This document shows positions 33,423 through 43,270 of a stretch of 64,000 nt of DNA, in pieces (position 1 is the stretch's first letter; the number at the start of each line of letters is the position of its first letter). The DNA lies in contig CAUYUJ010005747.1 in the NCBI GenBank assembly GCA_963575745.1, positions 286,001 through 350,000 of the forward strand, written 5' to 3'. Position numbers and translations under genes: made by a program. This stretch comes from Prorocentrum cordatum (Eukaryota; Sar; Dinophyceae; Prorocentrales; Prorocentraceae). Below the pieces are notes generated by a model, which was not told where the DNA came from, did not search any database, and saw nothing but the letters and a program-made list of their open reading frames with translations.

Positions 33423-35798
33423 ATGCACAAGTCCAACACGAAGAAGCTTGGCAGCGCCCTGATCCGCATGTGCACCGCCAACCAGATTAGCTACACGCTC
33501 GATCATCACCAGCGCAGCAAGCCTAGGCGCATTGGCGGTGACACATCACACCCACCAGCGGGTTCCGCACGTCTTCAGGCTGCGGACACCCAACTCATCG
33601 CCTTGGACCCTGCCTTTTGGAAGGTCCCTGTCCTTGCCGAACCTACATCACCTGACGACGGCAAGACGTACAAGCCCAGCATCAGCCTCCACGACTACGA
33701 GAGTGGTGAACGGCTGCTGCAACACCACCTCGAGCAGGGCAAGCGAGCCACGGGTCAGCTCGCGATTGCTGTCATGGGCCCGAAAAACGACAACTACGTC
33801 GGTACCGAGCTCGCCGTCCCCGTCCTGAAGCGTCACCCCAAGGCGCCCAAAGTGGTCCACACGCACGTCCCCGTGACCGTGTACCAGCTGGGCACCAAGG
33901 AGGTCGCCTGCACGGAAAAGGTAGCCGTCGCCACCATCGACCCTGCCGACCACGTCTGCTGGATTCGGGCGACCATACACGAGACCGAGGCCATTGCCGC
34001 AGTCCCCTCCATGCACCAGGCCTTCGAGGACCAGTTCTCGGGAGGTGCCCCCGTGAACGGTGGTCCACGCGCCAAGGGCCCTTTTCGAGGGGACTCCGCT
34101 CCACAGGACAAGGCGCGCCAAAACCAAAAGCACAGGGAGTCCAAGAAAGACGCTCGCCGCCAGGAGCTCGATAGTCAGCTTCAGGACACCTTCAAGGCCC
34201 TCTTCCACGGCAACTTTAAAGCCGTCACCATCCTCGAACCCTGCAAAAGCCTAGGCAGGTTTGGATCGGGCGTCGGAAAGAGGTCCCTGGCTGCCACCTT
34301 CGGCGTCAGTCTCCAAGCGGTCGACAAGGTCCTGGCGGGATCAGGGCAACTCGGTGCCACCTACGACCTCAGCAACGTAGGTGCAGACGAGCCCACCGCC
34401 GACAAGTATCAGACCGTTTGGTTCCCTGAGGACCAGCCCATCACGATGGCAGACGCGTTCCAGAAGTCGGTGGAGTTCAAGGCCCTGGGAGTCGTCAGGC
34501 ACGGCAAGTCAGGCCTACTGGGGATCCGTGTTCCACGGGGGTCCGACGTCGCCAAGGCTGCTGCTGTCAGCATCCGTGGCTGCGAGGCTACCCTCGCCAA
34601 GACGCGCTACCGCATCACTGGCATTGCGGCACGCCACGCCACGCTGACCCAGCTCGCCAAGACTCTCACGGGCCCGTCCGTTAAATGGGACTGTGAGGTC
34701 TACCACACCGCCTGGGACCCAGCCACTGCGGCCCAGTTTGCCTTAGTGCGCGCTCATCGGCCCCCACTCACCTATACGGTGCAGGTCGCGGGGTGCCCCA
34801 TCCCGTGGAGCATCACCGAGGCCCCGCTGGCTGAGGTGGTGCCGAAGCGGGACAACGTTACCATCGTCACGCCTACCACCATCACAGAGCCTGTGACGCC
34901 GCCAGCCGGTGGTGGCGGCTTTAGCCCCGCCACCGGCACACTCCTCACCAAAGCGGCCCAGAGCCCCTACCTCCACGACCTCATGACTGCCACGCCCAAA
35001 GGCAAGGGCGTCGCACCGCTCCTGATCCCCAAGGAGGAGCCTTCAGCCAAGCGCCACCGCTCCTCCAGCGGGAAACGTGACGCCACGCCGCACGCAAGGT
35101 CACCCTGCGCCCCAGGCCGCAGCTCCTCTGCACCCCCGCACGGCACGGACGGAGCCGCTGAACCGATGGCCGCCCCAGGACCAGGTGGCCATGACTCCTG
35201 GCTTGGCACGGCGGCGGCAGAAGGTGGGGGCCACACCGAAGGCGACGCTGCCACAGCCGCCGAAGTACCAGGCGACGTCGACGACGTCGAGATCCTCTCA
35301 TCAGGTGATGAATGCAGCGTGGCCTCCCACGAACTCAACACCTTCGGCGAGCGCTTCGCATCGGCCTCTAAACCGCCCGATGCTGCCACGACCCGCATCC
35401 AGCACATGGAACAGCAGCACGAGCTGCTAGCCAACACGGTGGATAACATGCAGGTGCAGCTTGCGGGCGTTCTCTCCTCCCAGGCCACACTCACGGAGCA
35501 CGTTTCAGGGCTGGAACGGGGGCTTGCCACCGTCGTCACCCAGCAACAGACGGCAACCGCCGACGCCGCTGCACTGCGCGGCGACATCCAGACCCTCCTC
35601 GGGCACCTCACGGGAGGCACCATCCACCTGCCACAAGTGGCCACTCTGGAAACTAAGAAGGAGGAAGCTGCAGCGGCCGCCGAACCCGTGGCTGCCTGCA
35701 GTTGGATCGACCAGCCAGGCCAGGTCACCCCAGGGACGGGGCCCCCAGGGGCCGACAAAGGCAAGGACAAGGGTCGGGCCACCCAGGAACCCTATTGA
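33423..35798 (+). CDS. Retroelement ORF1 protein (791 aa), probable nucleic-acid-binding/assembly protein
   Basis: The start is the ATG at 33423, but the frame is open back to the (TC)n edge (CIAAFKQAGSDRPTAAY and onward), so translation could begin earlier or be joined by splicing after the pyrimidine tract. The N-terminal two thirds are unrecognised, with a basic KARQNQKHRESKKDARRQ stretch near residues 225-245 that could bind RNA. A low-complexity linker near residues 490-620 contains GGGFSPATG, which encodes hairpin 1. Residues about 655-740 (MEQQHELLANTVDNMQVQ, SGLERGLATVVTQQQ) are a likely coiled coil, as in many LINE ORF1 proteins, where it drives multimerisation. No CCHC knuckle or RRM is obvious. 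ORF2 follows after a gap of about 170 bases. Confidence 0.75.
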   Translation: MHKSNTKKLGSALIRMCTANQISYTLDHHQRSKPRRIGGDTSHPPAGSARLQAADTQLIALDPAFWKVPVLAEPTSPDDGKTYKPSISLHDYESGERLLQHHLEQGKRATGQLAIAVMGPKNDNYVGTELAVPVLKRHPKAPKVVHTHVPVTVYQLGTKEVACTEKVAVATIDPADHVCWIRATIHETEAIAAVPSMHQAFEDQFSGGAPVNGGPRAKGPFRGDSAPQDKARQNQKHRESKKDARRQELDSQLQDTFKALFHGNFKAVTILEPCKSLGRFGSGVGKRSLAATFGVSLQAVDKVLAGSGQLGATYDLSNVGADEPTADKYQTVWFPEDQPITMADAFQKSVEFKALGVVRHGKSGLLGIRVPRGSDVAKAAAVSIRGCEATLAKTRYRITGIAARHATLTQLAKTLTGPSVKWDCEVYHTAWDPATAAQFALVRAHRPPLTYTVQVAGCPIPWSITEAPLAEVVPKRDNVTIVTPTTITEPVTPPAGGGGFSPATGTLLTKAAQSPYLHDLMTATPKGKGVAPLLIPKEEPSAKRHRSSSGKRDATPHARSPCAPGRSSSAPPHGTDGAAEPMAAPGPGGHDSWLGTAAAEGGGHTEGDAATAAEVPGDVDDVEILSSGDECSVASHELNTFGERFASASKPPDAATTRIQHMEQQHELLANTVDNMQVQLAGVLSSQATLTEHVSGLERGLATVVTQQQTATADAAALRGDIQTLLGHLTGGTIHLPQVATLETKKEEAAAAAEPVAACSWIDQPGQVTPGTGPPGADKGKDKGRATQEPY
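34905..34937 (+). other. Bulged-C hairpin 1 (in ORF1)
   Basis: Core C-GGC-TTTA-GCC at 34916-34926. Outer arms of 11 bp, GCCGGTGGTGG with CCGCCACCGGC, one G-T pair. Codon phase gives GGFSP. Confidence 0.85.
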
Positions 35799-35969
35799 AG
35801 GTGCCTCAGAGAGCCCGCCTCAGCCCTCCGAGGAAGCGCCTTCAGAGGCATCTCTCCCCTCTTCGCGTCGTATCTCTTTCTTGTCACCTCATGTCTGTTT
35901 TGGCAGCAGCACGCGCAAGCTATCTGGTGTAGGGACACCCGTAGTCTTGCAGGGGGCGTGATTGTAGCA

Positions 35970-38900
35970 ATGTACATGAGCATTCAGGGGTATTTGAGGA
36001 CGTGTGCTGACATGCAGCTTTCGGCTCATCGCTCGCGCCGCCCGCCAGGCCTCGCCATCATGTGGCGCCTTGCCTGCAGCCTGGCCCTCCCCTCGCTAGC
36101 TGGAGCACACCCGTCTTCAGGCGGTGCGCCTCAGCACGGAGGAGAGGTTTTCCTGCGACACGCTGAACGTGGGACGCTCTTCTACCTTTACGATGACAGC
36201 ATCTACAAATACGATCACTGCGCCATTTTGGACCCGATCGTGAACAGCACCGCCGCCGCGGGTCCGTGCGGCACCGGGCCGCTGGGCGCCATCGCGAGCG
36301 CCTGGCTTGAGCAGCACCAGGGGCCCCGCCCCACGCGCTGCCCCCCTGGGACTCCGACGGCTACTACGACGGCTACGGCGAGTACCAGCATGTCTCCTAC
36401 GAGCACGCCCTCGTCAACTACGACACATGCATCGCAGTCTGCCCTCAGCTTGTCCTCGACCGTCGTGCAGCACATCCTCGACGGGGCCGCTGGCAAGGCC
36501 CAGGCACGCAGTGGCGGCTTCAGCCCCGCTGTCGTGCCCCGCTTTAGCCCCACGGGTCCCACTACCCCTCTGTGCGCCAGGGGCGAACCCGAGGAGGACC
36601 CCGCTTTCTGGCACCTGATGATGATCCGAGCACGGCTCATACCGTGCGCCGCGGCGTGGGCACCAGGTGAGGACCATCAGGACGTGTTCTGGGCATGGCT
36701 CGAGGACTGCGTCCCGCACATCCTGGCGACGCTCCATCTGCCACAGTACGACCACTTTTTCCAAGAGGATTCCGAGGAGAAAAACGACGCCCTGCGCCGG
36801 CGCACCGCGTTCGACATGTGCGAGGATATCTGGCACAGAGCGGGCCCCGACAGACAGCGCACCAACCGCAACCTCACTCGTATCCAGGGCAGCCACGAGT
36901 ACCCCACCCGCTACTTTGGCCTCCTTCTGGAATACCAGGGCGCTCGTGCCCAGCTCGTCGGCCCTGAGGCTTTCGCGGCGCCACTGCCGCCATACCTCTC
37001 ACGGGCCCACGCCTTGCTGCCAAGAGGCCTCCCTCCGCCCGACCAAGACGCCCTGGCGTATCTCGCGGATGCGATCCTGCACCACCCGCCAGACCTGCAG
37101 CCGCTTGTCGAGGCGGAGCTCGCCGCGGCACCGATGGAACCGCTAAACCTACCACCGCCAGCTGGCCCCCTCGCCCAGCACGCCACGTGTGACCAGCCCG
37201 CGGCCGACGCCGAACCGCTTCTGCTCCAGCACATCGCGGCCAGCGATATCAGCAACATATCCCTGGACTCGTTCCACGTGTCGGACGATAGCCAGAACGA
37301 CTCCATCCACGACATGGAAACCCAGGATCGCGACGGCACGACACCGCCAGGTGACACGGCCCAGCGCGACCGCGACAGCGAACCCTACACAGGGCGCCCC
37401 CTGTCGCACAGCAGTCCGCCCAACAACTCGGCCCAGGCCGACCCCAGCGCACAGCTCAGCGACGCCGAAGGCGCCACTGCCGCCGACGAGACAAGCCATC
37501 CCACTGCACCGCCAGCTCTAACCAGCCCGCGCAGTGGCGGCTTCAGCCCCGCTGCAGCATTGGCTGGATCTGGGCGTCTTCAGACCTCAGGTGGCAGAAC
37601 CATGCCCCGCACCCTTGTCTGCCGTGCTAACGCGACTGACTCCAACTCCAGCGCCGTCGACCACTGGCAGGCTGGCATCGACAACGACCCCATCGAGGAC
37701 GCGAGCCCTGACGCCAGCGGCTCCTACGAGGCCCCGCACAGCGCAGCGGCCTCCCGACGCTGCGGCTGTCTCATCTGCCTCTTCGTGGCCACGTATGCCA
37801 TCGTGGTAGCCATGCCGTACAAGGACCAGATCGACGGGTACTTGCCGACACCGAGCCGAGACCCCAGCTACCGGCAGCGACGACGACGTGAAGCTGCGGC
37901 ACCAGGCCCATCCGTGTCCACTACGCCCCGACGCACAACGGCATACAACGCCACGCCCGCCTTGTGGGGTATTCTCAAGTGGACCAGTGCCAAACTCAGA
38001 GACATCGTCTCGGGCGGAGCCAGCGCAGTCGGGTCTGGCCTCGGGGGTGCCCTGAAATGGGCCAGCGGCAAACTCGGAGCTATTGCCACAGGCGGAGTGG
38101 TTTGCGGTCTTCTCCTGGTCGGCGCCAAACTTCTCGCTCAAGGAGCCGTCGGACACGTAGGAGCCCGCATCTGTGCGCGCGCCCTGGACTCACCCACGGC
38201 CCAGTGGTGCCTCCGCTGTTGCCAACCGAGCAGGAGGCCGCGCGATGAGGCCACACACACAATGCCGCGCACGCATCCCGACGAACCCGAGAGCCAGCAC
38301 GTGCACTCTCTTCGACACCCGCTGCTACAGGAACACTATGCTGCTGCAGTTGCCGCCGCAGTCGCCGATGTCACCACCGCCACCACCGCCGCCATTGTCG
38401 AAGTCACTGCCGCGGTATCGCGAGCCTCGTCTGTCACACCACGGTCGACCAGCCCGTCCCCGCGAGACGGCCCCACAAGCGGCGCGGCCTATGGTAACCC
38501 GCCGACTCACGAAGACGCCACAGCTCAGGCCAGCGACGCCGAGGCAAGGGAAACACGTGAGCGCACCCTCGACAGCCCGTGGTCCATCTTCCGACATGCA
38601 GATGCTCGTGGTTCCTCTTCCGACATGGACACCCAACCACCACGACGGCGAGCACGCTACGCATCACCCGCCAGGCCCCAGGCGCCTCCAGGCCCTGGTA
38701 CGCCCCACCCAGCCCTCAGGCCACCGACGCGCAACTTACGCAACACCATCCAGCGCGACCCAGCGGTCCCCGTGCCGCCGACGAGCATCCTCACCTCCCT
38801 GTACCAGAACGGCTTTGCGCTTGGTAACAGTGGCGTGACCACAGAGGACATCAAAGACGCCCTGCGACTCCACGACCATCCTCGATTCACCCATGATCCA

Positions 38901-41900
38901 ACGCTCCAAGCGTTGGCGCCGTGGACTGACATCATGCAGAGGCCCCCGAACCGACTCACTTGGGTGCTGGAAGACTCGGGCGGGAACTCAGGCGAGACGA
39001 TCTTCCCCTACCTCACGTGGGACCTCCGTCAACCCACCACTGACACGCCCACGGTCTTCTGGCACGGGACCCGCGGCGACCTTGCGGCTCGTCTCGCTTT
39101 CAACGGAGGTCACCTCCTGCCGGGCCCCCGCCGTGAAGCGAAGGGTCGAACCGCCACAAATGTCGGCCGCACGTACGTGAGTGTGCACCCGTCGCTGGCC
39201 GCGTGGTACGCGGTGCCGCCTCACCCGCCCTGCAGCCTCGAAGACGACACCCTCGCCTGGGGACCCATCGCGCTCTGGATGTGCGAGGCTACCAAACCGC
39301 CGCGCGGTGAGAACTGGCACAACTTCGTGAAAGGGGAGGCTCACGGAGCGCGCCTCATCTACCCACGGGTCCTGGGCCTCCTCATCCGCATGGACTGGTG
39401 TGCCCCCACTGAAGCTGCCTCCAGGTGCCGTGCCCTACCACAAGCCTATGGCATGGGCGACTGTGCGCACGCCCTCCACATTGCCGGCTACGATCACCCA
39501 GACCTCCGCGAGGCGGCTGAAGCCCGCGACCAGGAAGCTAACACCTGGCGCCGGCTGGACATCGCGGCAGCGTGGCCACCGCCGCAGGCACTATACTCGC
39601 CAGAGGCAGCGCGAGCATGGGCTACACAGCACTACGACACCGAAGCAGCCACCAGGGCCGACCCCAACCAGCCCCGTCCGCGCGCCTCGCTTCGCAAGCT
39701 CCAGCTGGACCCGCAGCCACTGATCGACCTGGTGTACACTGGCTTGCAGGCCGTCCCCGTGCGGGGGCAGTCCGACGCACGAGCGCCGCGCCCCAGCGGC
39801 TCCAGCCCTGGGGCCGCGTCTGGCCCATCGCACACCTATCAGTCAGGTGCCGCCCTGGGACACAGTCCAGACCGCTCATCGACGACATCGGGAGCCGACG
39901 ACCGCCGTACGCCGTCCCTCATCAGCGCGGCCGCCGCCCTCGCCCGAGGCCATGCCCGCCCACGGCGATCCGCCTCGCGTTCGTCACGGCAGAGCGGCGG
40001 AAACTCCACCTCGGACAACAGCGACATCGAGACGTGGGAGCACATCGAGACGGAAGAGGAGCCGACCGCCTACCACGTCCTCGCCTTCCACGTCCGCGAT
40101 GTGCGGGCCCGTGTCAACGCCCCTGGCATCGAGGTCTGGCTTGACCCGGGCGAGCACCACGACGGCGCCTACTTACCGTGGGGGACGACCGTCGTGGGCC
40201 ACCGCGTTATCGACCCTGCGGTTGCGGGTCGCGACGGCTGGGTCATCCTCCACCACGACCATGGCGATACCACTACCAGGCTCTGGGCACCGACCCAAGT
40301 CCACGTCAAGGCGGACGACACTTGGCGCACGGTCATGATCCCAGCGGACCTGGGGCCCCAGTGGATCGAGCGCCATGCTGACGACGCTCGCCTCCCCGCG
40401 GAGGTGGTCCGCACTACAGGCCAGTCCTGGTTCGCCGACGTCTGGCCCTTGTGGGATCGACCCCGACCCCACCCAGACGACGCAGTCACCGACGAGCAAG
40501 CGTTCCCGCCCCTACCAGGACGCTGGACTTGCCTACAGTGCCGATTCCAATGCTGTCAGTACTGTGCTGCCCGCCGCAACACGCAGCTCGGCACCTCGGG
40601 CCAACCAACGTGCCCAGACTGCTCCCTCAGCGGACTACGTGCACTTATGGACTGGTCCACGGACTACTCTTGCAACAGCTGGACGTGTGCGTACAGCACC
40701 GACAACAGGGACTCCGACACATGCTGCCTCTCCAGCAGATGCCCTCATCCGCCTCGTCCGCACAGCCTGTTCGACGTCCGTGCCACAGGGATGCCTCCGC
40801 ACATCCTCGCCCGCCAATACGGCAACGCGCCAGCCCAGCACGACCTCAAGGAACCCCCCCGAGCGCCTTCAGGCCCCGGGGGGGAGCCTCCACAACCAGG
40901 CCAAGCAGGTTACCAGGGTCAATGGTATCTACCACCGAGGCCGCGTCGCGTCCTCAAGCAGGGATTGCCCGACGGCACGAGGCGGCCACCTGGGTTCACA
41001 GGAACGGGGATGCCTGAAGACCCGTCTCCCGACCAACCGCTGTGGAGGGAAGGCTACGTGCTCTTCGGCCCCCACCAGGCCCTCAAGGAGGACTTCATCT
41101 TCAACAAAACGGTCCGCCGACCTTACTCCCTAGCCATCACCAACATGCATAGGGATCGTGTCACAGTCAGGACCGTCTGCGAGTCTATCGCCGAGCGCAT
41201 CCACACTACCCGCACCCGCTGGCGAGATGTGGTACTGCACTGGGATGCCGAGGGCGGCCCTGGGCCTCAAGCTCTCGACTACGACATGCGCCTCTGCGAC
41301 GCCATGGTGAGCCGTGCCACGACCGAAGCCGAGCTGAACCACGACCGCAGCAACCGTGGTAGCTTCTGTCTCTATGGACCAGCGCACCAGCGAGCTGTGA
41401 ACATCACGGTGCTCCCCGAGCCGCAGAACATTGACTGCGTGGAGCATGTGCGGCGCTACTCACCCGTCGGGGAGACCTACCCAGACCATGCCTTCGAGCA
41501 CGTCTATCAGGGCTGGCGGCGGCCCGACGTGCCCCCCATCCTCCCCGACACCCGCCCGCTCTCGAGAGCCGACCAGCAGCGCTACCAACAGCACCAGCAG
41601 CGCACCCAGCAGCGCGACCAACGCGACGCAGGTCAGCCGAGCACGCCACGCAACCGCTCTCCCGCGCGCGTCCCGACAGGTGACAGCGCGGTGTACGGCG
41701 GGGGCGCCGCCTATCACCGTGGCCCCATTGGCGCCAGGCCCGCGGCGGCAGGAGCAGCCGCCTCCAGCTATGGCCACGCCCCCCACGCCAGGGTGCACCC
41801 AGCGGTCATCGGCTACCCGCGTGCACTCGCGCAGGCTCCCCCACGGGCCACCTCGCCCGTGCCAGGGTCCACGCGTGCCTGGGGCCATTACCCAGGCCGC

Positions 41901-43142
41901 CATGACAGCACCGCCAGCAACCAGCCCGCAGTGGTAACCCCTGCGGCTTCAGCCCAGGGGGCTGCACCAAGCCGTGGCAGGACAGGGCGCCCTGAAGGAT
42001 GGCGCGAGGCGAACGTGCGTGCCCGGCAACCGCGCCAACACACGCCCCCGCCAAACGTGGCCGCAGCGCTGCGCCCTGCCCAGGCAAAACCTGCCCCCCC
42101 TGAGCGCGAGCGGCAGCCGCTCGTCCCGCTCGTCCTCACGCACACCCAGGCGCACCACAGCGCCTCCCCGCGGCACAGCGAGGGTAGCGCCCACCACGTC
42201 AGCCCCCGCCCTGACGCCGTCGACCCTGACCAGGCTGCAGCCTCGGCGGCGGGCGGCACAGGCGGCTCCCGCCAGCCCAGCCCAACACCCTGCGCAGCGC
42301 CGATCCGCTCCCCGAGCAGGGCGGACTCTGCGCGCGCTAACGCCCAGGCGACCTCGCCACGTGACCGCCACACGGGCGGGCGCGTCCCGCGCAGCCGGTC
42401 CTGCAGCCGCCACAGCTCGCGCAAGGCCCCTGGGAGCTCCACGAGCTCGCCGCCCCGCGAGACTCAGGCTGATGGCCAAGCCCCCGAGGTGGTGCCACGT
42501 TTCGGTGCCAGCGCCATCGAACCTGGCCAGGTCGACCTCGAGCCGACGCCGTCCACGGACCAGGAGTTGCCACCGCCCACCCGCGTTGTCGTCCCCATCG
42601 ACGAGGCGCCGACCTTCGACCCCTTCAAGAACAAGTACCGCGTCAAGGACCTCGCGGCGGGCTTCGGCGGCGGCTCACCGCTGTCTCCTCAGAGCCATGG
42701 CGGCGCCCCCGCCACCTCAGCCGCTGCCGCGGCAGCGGCGGCCCCGCGTGGAGTCAGCCCTGTCCGCAACGCGTGCCTCACGGCAGCGGGCATGGATGAG
42801 GCTCAGCGCCAGGCCACCGACCGCGCCGCTCGCCACGTTCAGCTGGTGGCTGACGCGCTGGCAGAGCGTCCTCCGCCGCAGCCACAGGGCCCACCGCACG
42901 AACAAGCTGTTCCAGCTGATGCTGCTCATCACGGCACTGACGGGGCGGGCGCGCCGCCGCAGGACGGACCAGCGGTGTCGCGTGCGCAGTATGTGCGCGC
43001 GCGCTGCGCCGCTGCCGCGCCGAGCTGCCGCCGCTGGTTTGCTTTTGTTCTTGTTCTCGGCAGGACGGATCGAGGAGTCGCCTCCCTCTCCCTCTGCTGC
43101 CGTCTCACCTCTCCCCCCCCGTCCCCCACGGCACAGGAGTGA
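35970..43142 (+). CDS. Retroelement ORF2, giant unknown protein with ADP-ribosyltransferase-like block
   Basis: The ATG at 35970 gives about 2390 aa; the frame is open slightly earlier, and the ATG at 36060 would place MWRLACSLALPSLAGA at the N terminus like a signal peptide. Visible parts: two hydrophobic segments, CLICLFVATYAIVVAMP near residue 600 and GGVVCGLLLVGAKLLAQGAV near residue 715. Around residues 1025-1140 FWHGT, then GRTYVS with AAWYA, then a later Glu follow the H-Y-E layout of ADP-ribosyltransferases and PARPs. Near residues 1520-1570 a dense Cys cluster (CLQCRFQCCQYC, CPDC) probably binds zinc. Long Pro/Ala/Ser-rich linkers separate these parts. Hairpins 2-5 lie in linker sequence. 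Its TGA overlaps the first bases of the ORF3 frame. I know no standard LINE protein of this make-up. Confidence 0.7.
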   Translation: MYMSIQGYLRTCADMQLSAHRSRRPPGLAIMWRLACSLALPSLAGAHPSSGGAPQHGGEVFLRHAERGTLFYLYDDSIYKYDHCAILDPIVNSTAAAGPCGTGPLGAIASAWLEQHQGPRPTRCPPGTPTATTTATASTSMSPTSTPSSTTTHASQSALSLSSTVVQHILDGAAGKAQARSGGFSPAVVPRFSPTGPTTPLCARGEPEEDPAFWHLMMIRARLIPCAAAWAPGEDHQDVFWAWLEDCVPHILATLHLPQYDHFFQEDSEEKNDALRRRTAFDMCEDIWHRAGPDRQRTNRNLTRIQGSHEYPTRYFGLLLEYQGARAQLVGPEAFAAPLPPYLSRAHALLPRGLPPPDQDALAYLADAILHHPPDLQPLVEAELAAAPMEPLNLPPPAGPLAQHATCDQPAADAEPLLLQHIAASDISNISLDSFHVSDDSQNDSIHDMETQDRDGTTPPGDTAQRDRDSEPYTGRPLSHSSPPNNSAQADPSAQLSDAEGATAADETSHPTAPPALTSPRSGGFSPAAALAGSGRLQTSGGRTMPRTLVCRANATDSNSSAVDHWQAGIDNDPIEDASPDASGSYEAPHSAAASRRCGCLICLFVATYAIVVAMPYKDQIDGYLPTPSRDPSYRQRRRREAAAPGPSVSTTPRRTTAYNATPALWGILKWTSAKLRDIVSGGASAVGSGLGGALKWASGKLGAIATGGVVCGLLLVGAKLLAQGAVGHVGARICARALDSPTAQWCLRCCQPSRRPRDEATHTMPRTHPDEPESQHVHSLRHPLLQEHYAAAVAAAVADVTTATTAAIVEVTAAVSRASSVTPRSTSPSPRDGPTSGAAYGNPPTHEDATAQASDAEARETRERTLDSPWSIFRHADARGSSSDMDTQPPRRRARYASPARPQAPPGPGTPHPALRPPTRNLRNTIQRDPAVPVPPTSILTSLYQNGFALGNSGVTTEDIKDALRLHDHPRFTHDPTLQALAPWTDIMQRPPNRLTWVLEDSGGNSGETIFPYLTWDLRQPTTDTPTVFWHGTRGDLAARLAFNGGHLLPGPRREAKGRTATNVGRTYVSVHPSLAAWYAVPPHPPCSLEDDTLAWGPIALWMCEATKPPRGENWHNFVKGEAHGARLIYPRVLGLLIRMDWCAPTEAASRCRALPQAYGMGDCAHALHIAGYDHPDLREAAEARDQEANTWRRLDIAAAWPPPQALYSPEAARAWATQHYDTEAATRADPNQPRPRASLRKLQLDPQPLIDLVYTGLQAVPVRGQSDARAPRPSGSSPGAASGPSHTYQSGAALGHSPDRSSTTSGADDRRTPSLISAAAALARGHARPRRSASRSSRQSGGNSTSDNSDIETWEHIETEEEPTAYHVLAFHVRDVRARVNAPGIEVWLDPGEHHDGAYLPWGTTVVGHRVIDPAVAGRDGWVILHHDHGDTTTRLWAPTQVHVKADDTWRTVMIPADLGPQWIERHADDARLPAEVVRTTGQSWFADVWPLWDRPRPHPDDAVTDEQAFPPLPGRWTCLQCRFQCCQYCAARRNTQLGTSGQPTCPDCSLSGLRALMDWSTDYSCNSWTCAYSTDNRDSDTCCLSSRCPHPPRPHSLFDVRATGMPPHILARQYGNAPAQHDLKEPPRAPSGPGGEPPQPGQAGYQGQWYLPPRPRRVLKQGLPDGTRRPPGFTGTGMPEDPSPDQPLWREGYVLFGPHQALKEDFIFNKTVRRPYSLAITNMHRDRVTVRTVCESIAERIHTTRTRWRDVVLHWDAEGGPGPQALDYDMRLCDAMVSRATTEAELNHDRSNRGSFCLYGPAHQRAVNITVLPEPQNIDCVEHVRRYSPVGETYPDHAFEHVYQGWRRPDVPPILPDTRPLSRADQQRYQQHQQRTQQRDQRDAGQPSTPRNRSPARVPTGDSAVYGGGAAYHRGPIGARPAAAGAAASSYGHAPHARVHPAVIGYPRALAQAPPRATSPVPGSTRAWGHYPGRHDSTASNQPAVVTPAASAQGAAPSRGRTGRPEGWREANVRARQPRQHTPPPNVAAALRPAQAKPAPPERERQPLVPLVLTHTQAHHSASPRHSEGSAHHVSPRPDAVDPDQAAASAAGGTGGSRQPSPTPCAAPIRSPSRADSARANAQATSPRDRHTGGRVPRSRSCSRHSSRKAPGSSTSSPPRETQADGQAPEVVPRFGASAIEPGQVDLEPTPSTDQELPPPTRVVVPIDEAPTFDPFKNKYRVKDLAAGFGGGSPLSPQSHGGAPATSAAAAAAAAPRGVSPVRNACLTAAGMDEAQRQATDRAARHVQLVADALAERPPPQPQGPPHEQAVPADAAHHGTDGAGAPPQDGPAVSRAQYVRARCAAAAPSCRRWFAFVLVLGRTDRGVASLSLCCRLTSPPPSPTAQE
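36503..36538 (+). other. Bulged-C hairpin 2 (in ORF2)
   Basis: Core C-GGC-TTCA-GCC at 36515-36525. Outer arms CAGTGG with CCGCTG, then beyond a bulged T, GGCACG with CGTGCC: 12 outer pairs. Phase GGFSP. Confidence 0.9.
37531..37555 (+). other. Bulged-C hairpin 3 (in ORF2)
   Basis: Core C-GGC-TTCA-GCC at 37538-37548. Outer arms GCAGTGG with CCGCTGC, seven pairs. Phase GGFSP. Confidence 0.88.
39787..39818 (+). other. Bulged-C hairpin 4 (in ORF2)
   Basis: Core C-GGC-TCCA-GCC at 39797-39807. Outer arms GCCCCAG with CTGGGGC, seven pairs, extended by three more past a bulged base. Phase GSSP. Confidence 0.88.
41938..41960 (+). other. Bulged-C hairpin 5 (in ORF2)
   Basis: Core C-GGC-TTCA-GCC at 41944-41954. 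Outer arms CCCCTG with CAGGGG, six perfect pairs. Phase AASA, different from hairpins 1-4. Confidence 0.88.
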
Positions 43143-43227
43143 GGAGGATTTTTCGAGGCAGTTTTGCCGATGTTTATGAACCCCCCCCTGCGCAGCGTCG
43201 ACCATGCCTTGCCTATACTTCTGGCCT

Positions 43228-43248
43228 GACGGCGGCTTCAGCCCCGTC
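43228..43248 (+). other. Bulged-C hairpin 6 (ORF2/ORF3 junction)
   Basis: Core C-GGC-TTCA-GCC at 43233-43243. Outer arms GACGG with CCGTC, five perfect pairs. It lies between the ORF2 stop and the first ORF3 ATG. In the ORF3 frame the phase is AASA. Confidence 0.88.
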
Positions 43249-43270
43249 CAAGCCAATCTGCCGCGACGCC

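Noticed and set aside
39510-39532. GGCTGAAGCC as a minus-strand copy of the retroelement hairpin
   Set aside because: In either orientation the bulged C is not present next to paired arms, so it does not fit the model.
42234-42250. GGCTGCAGCC as a further hairpin copy
   Set aside because: The loop is TGCA instead of TYYA and the flanks do not pair.
41974-43179. 401-aa Arg/Pro/Ser-rich frame overlapping the end of ORF2
   Set aside because: It is a shadow of ORF2 in a GC-rich, stop-poor region; the composition is that of an out-of-frame translation.
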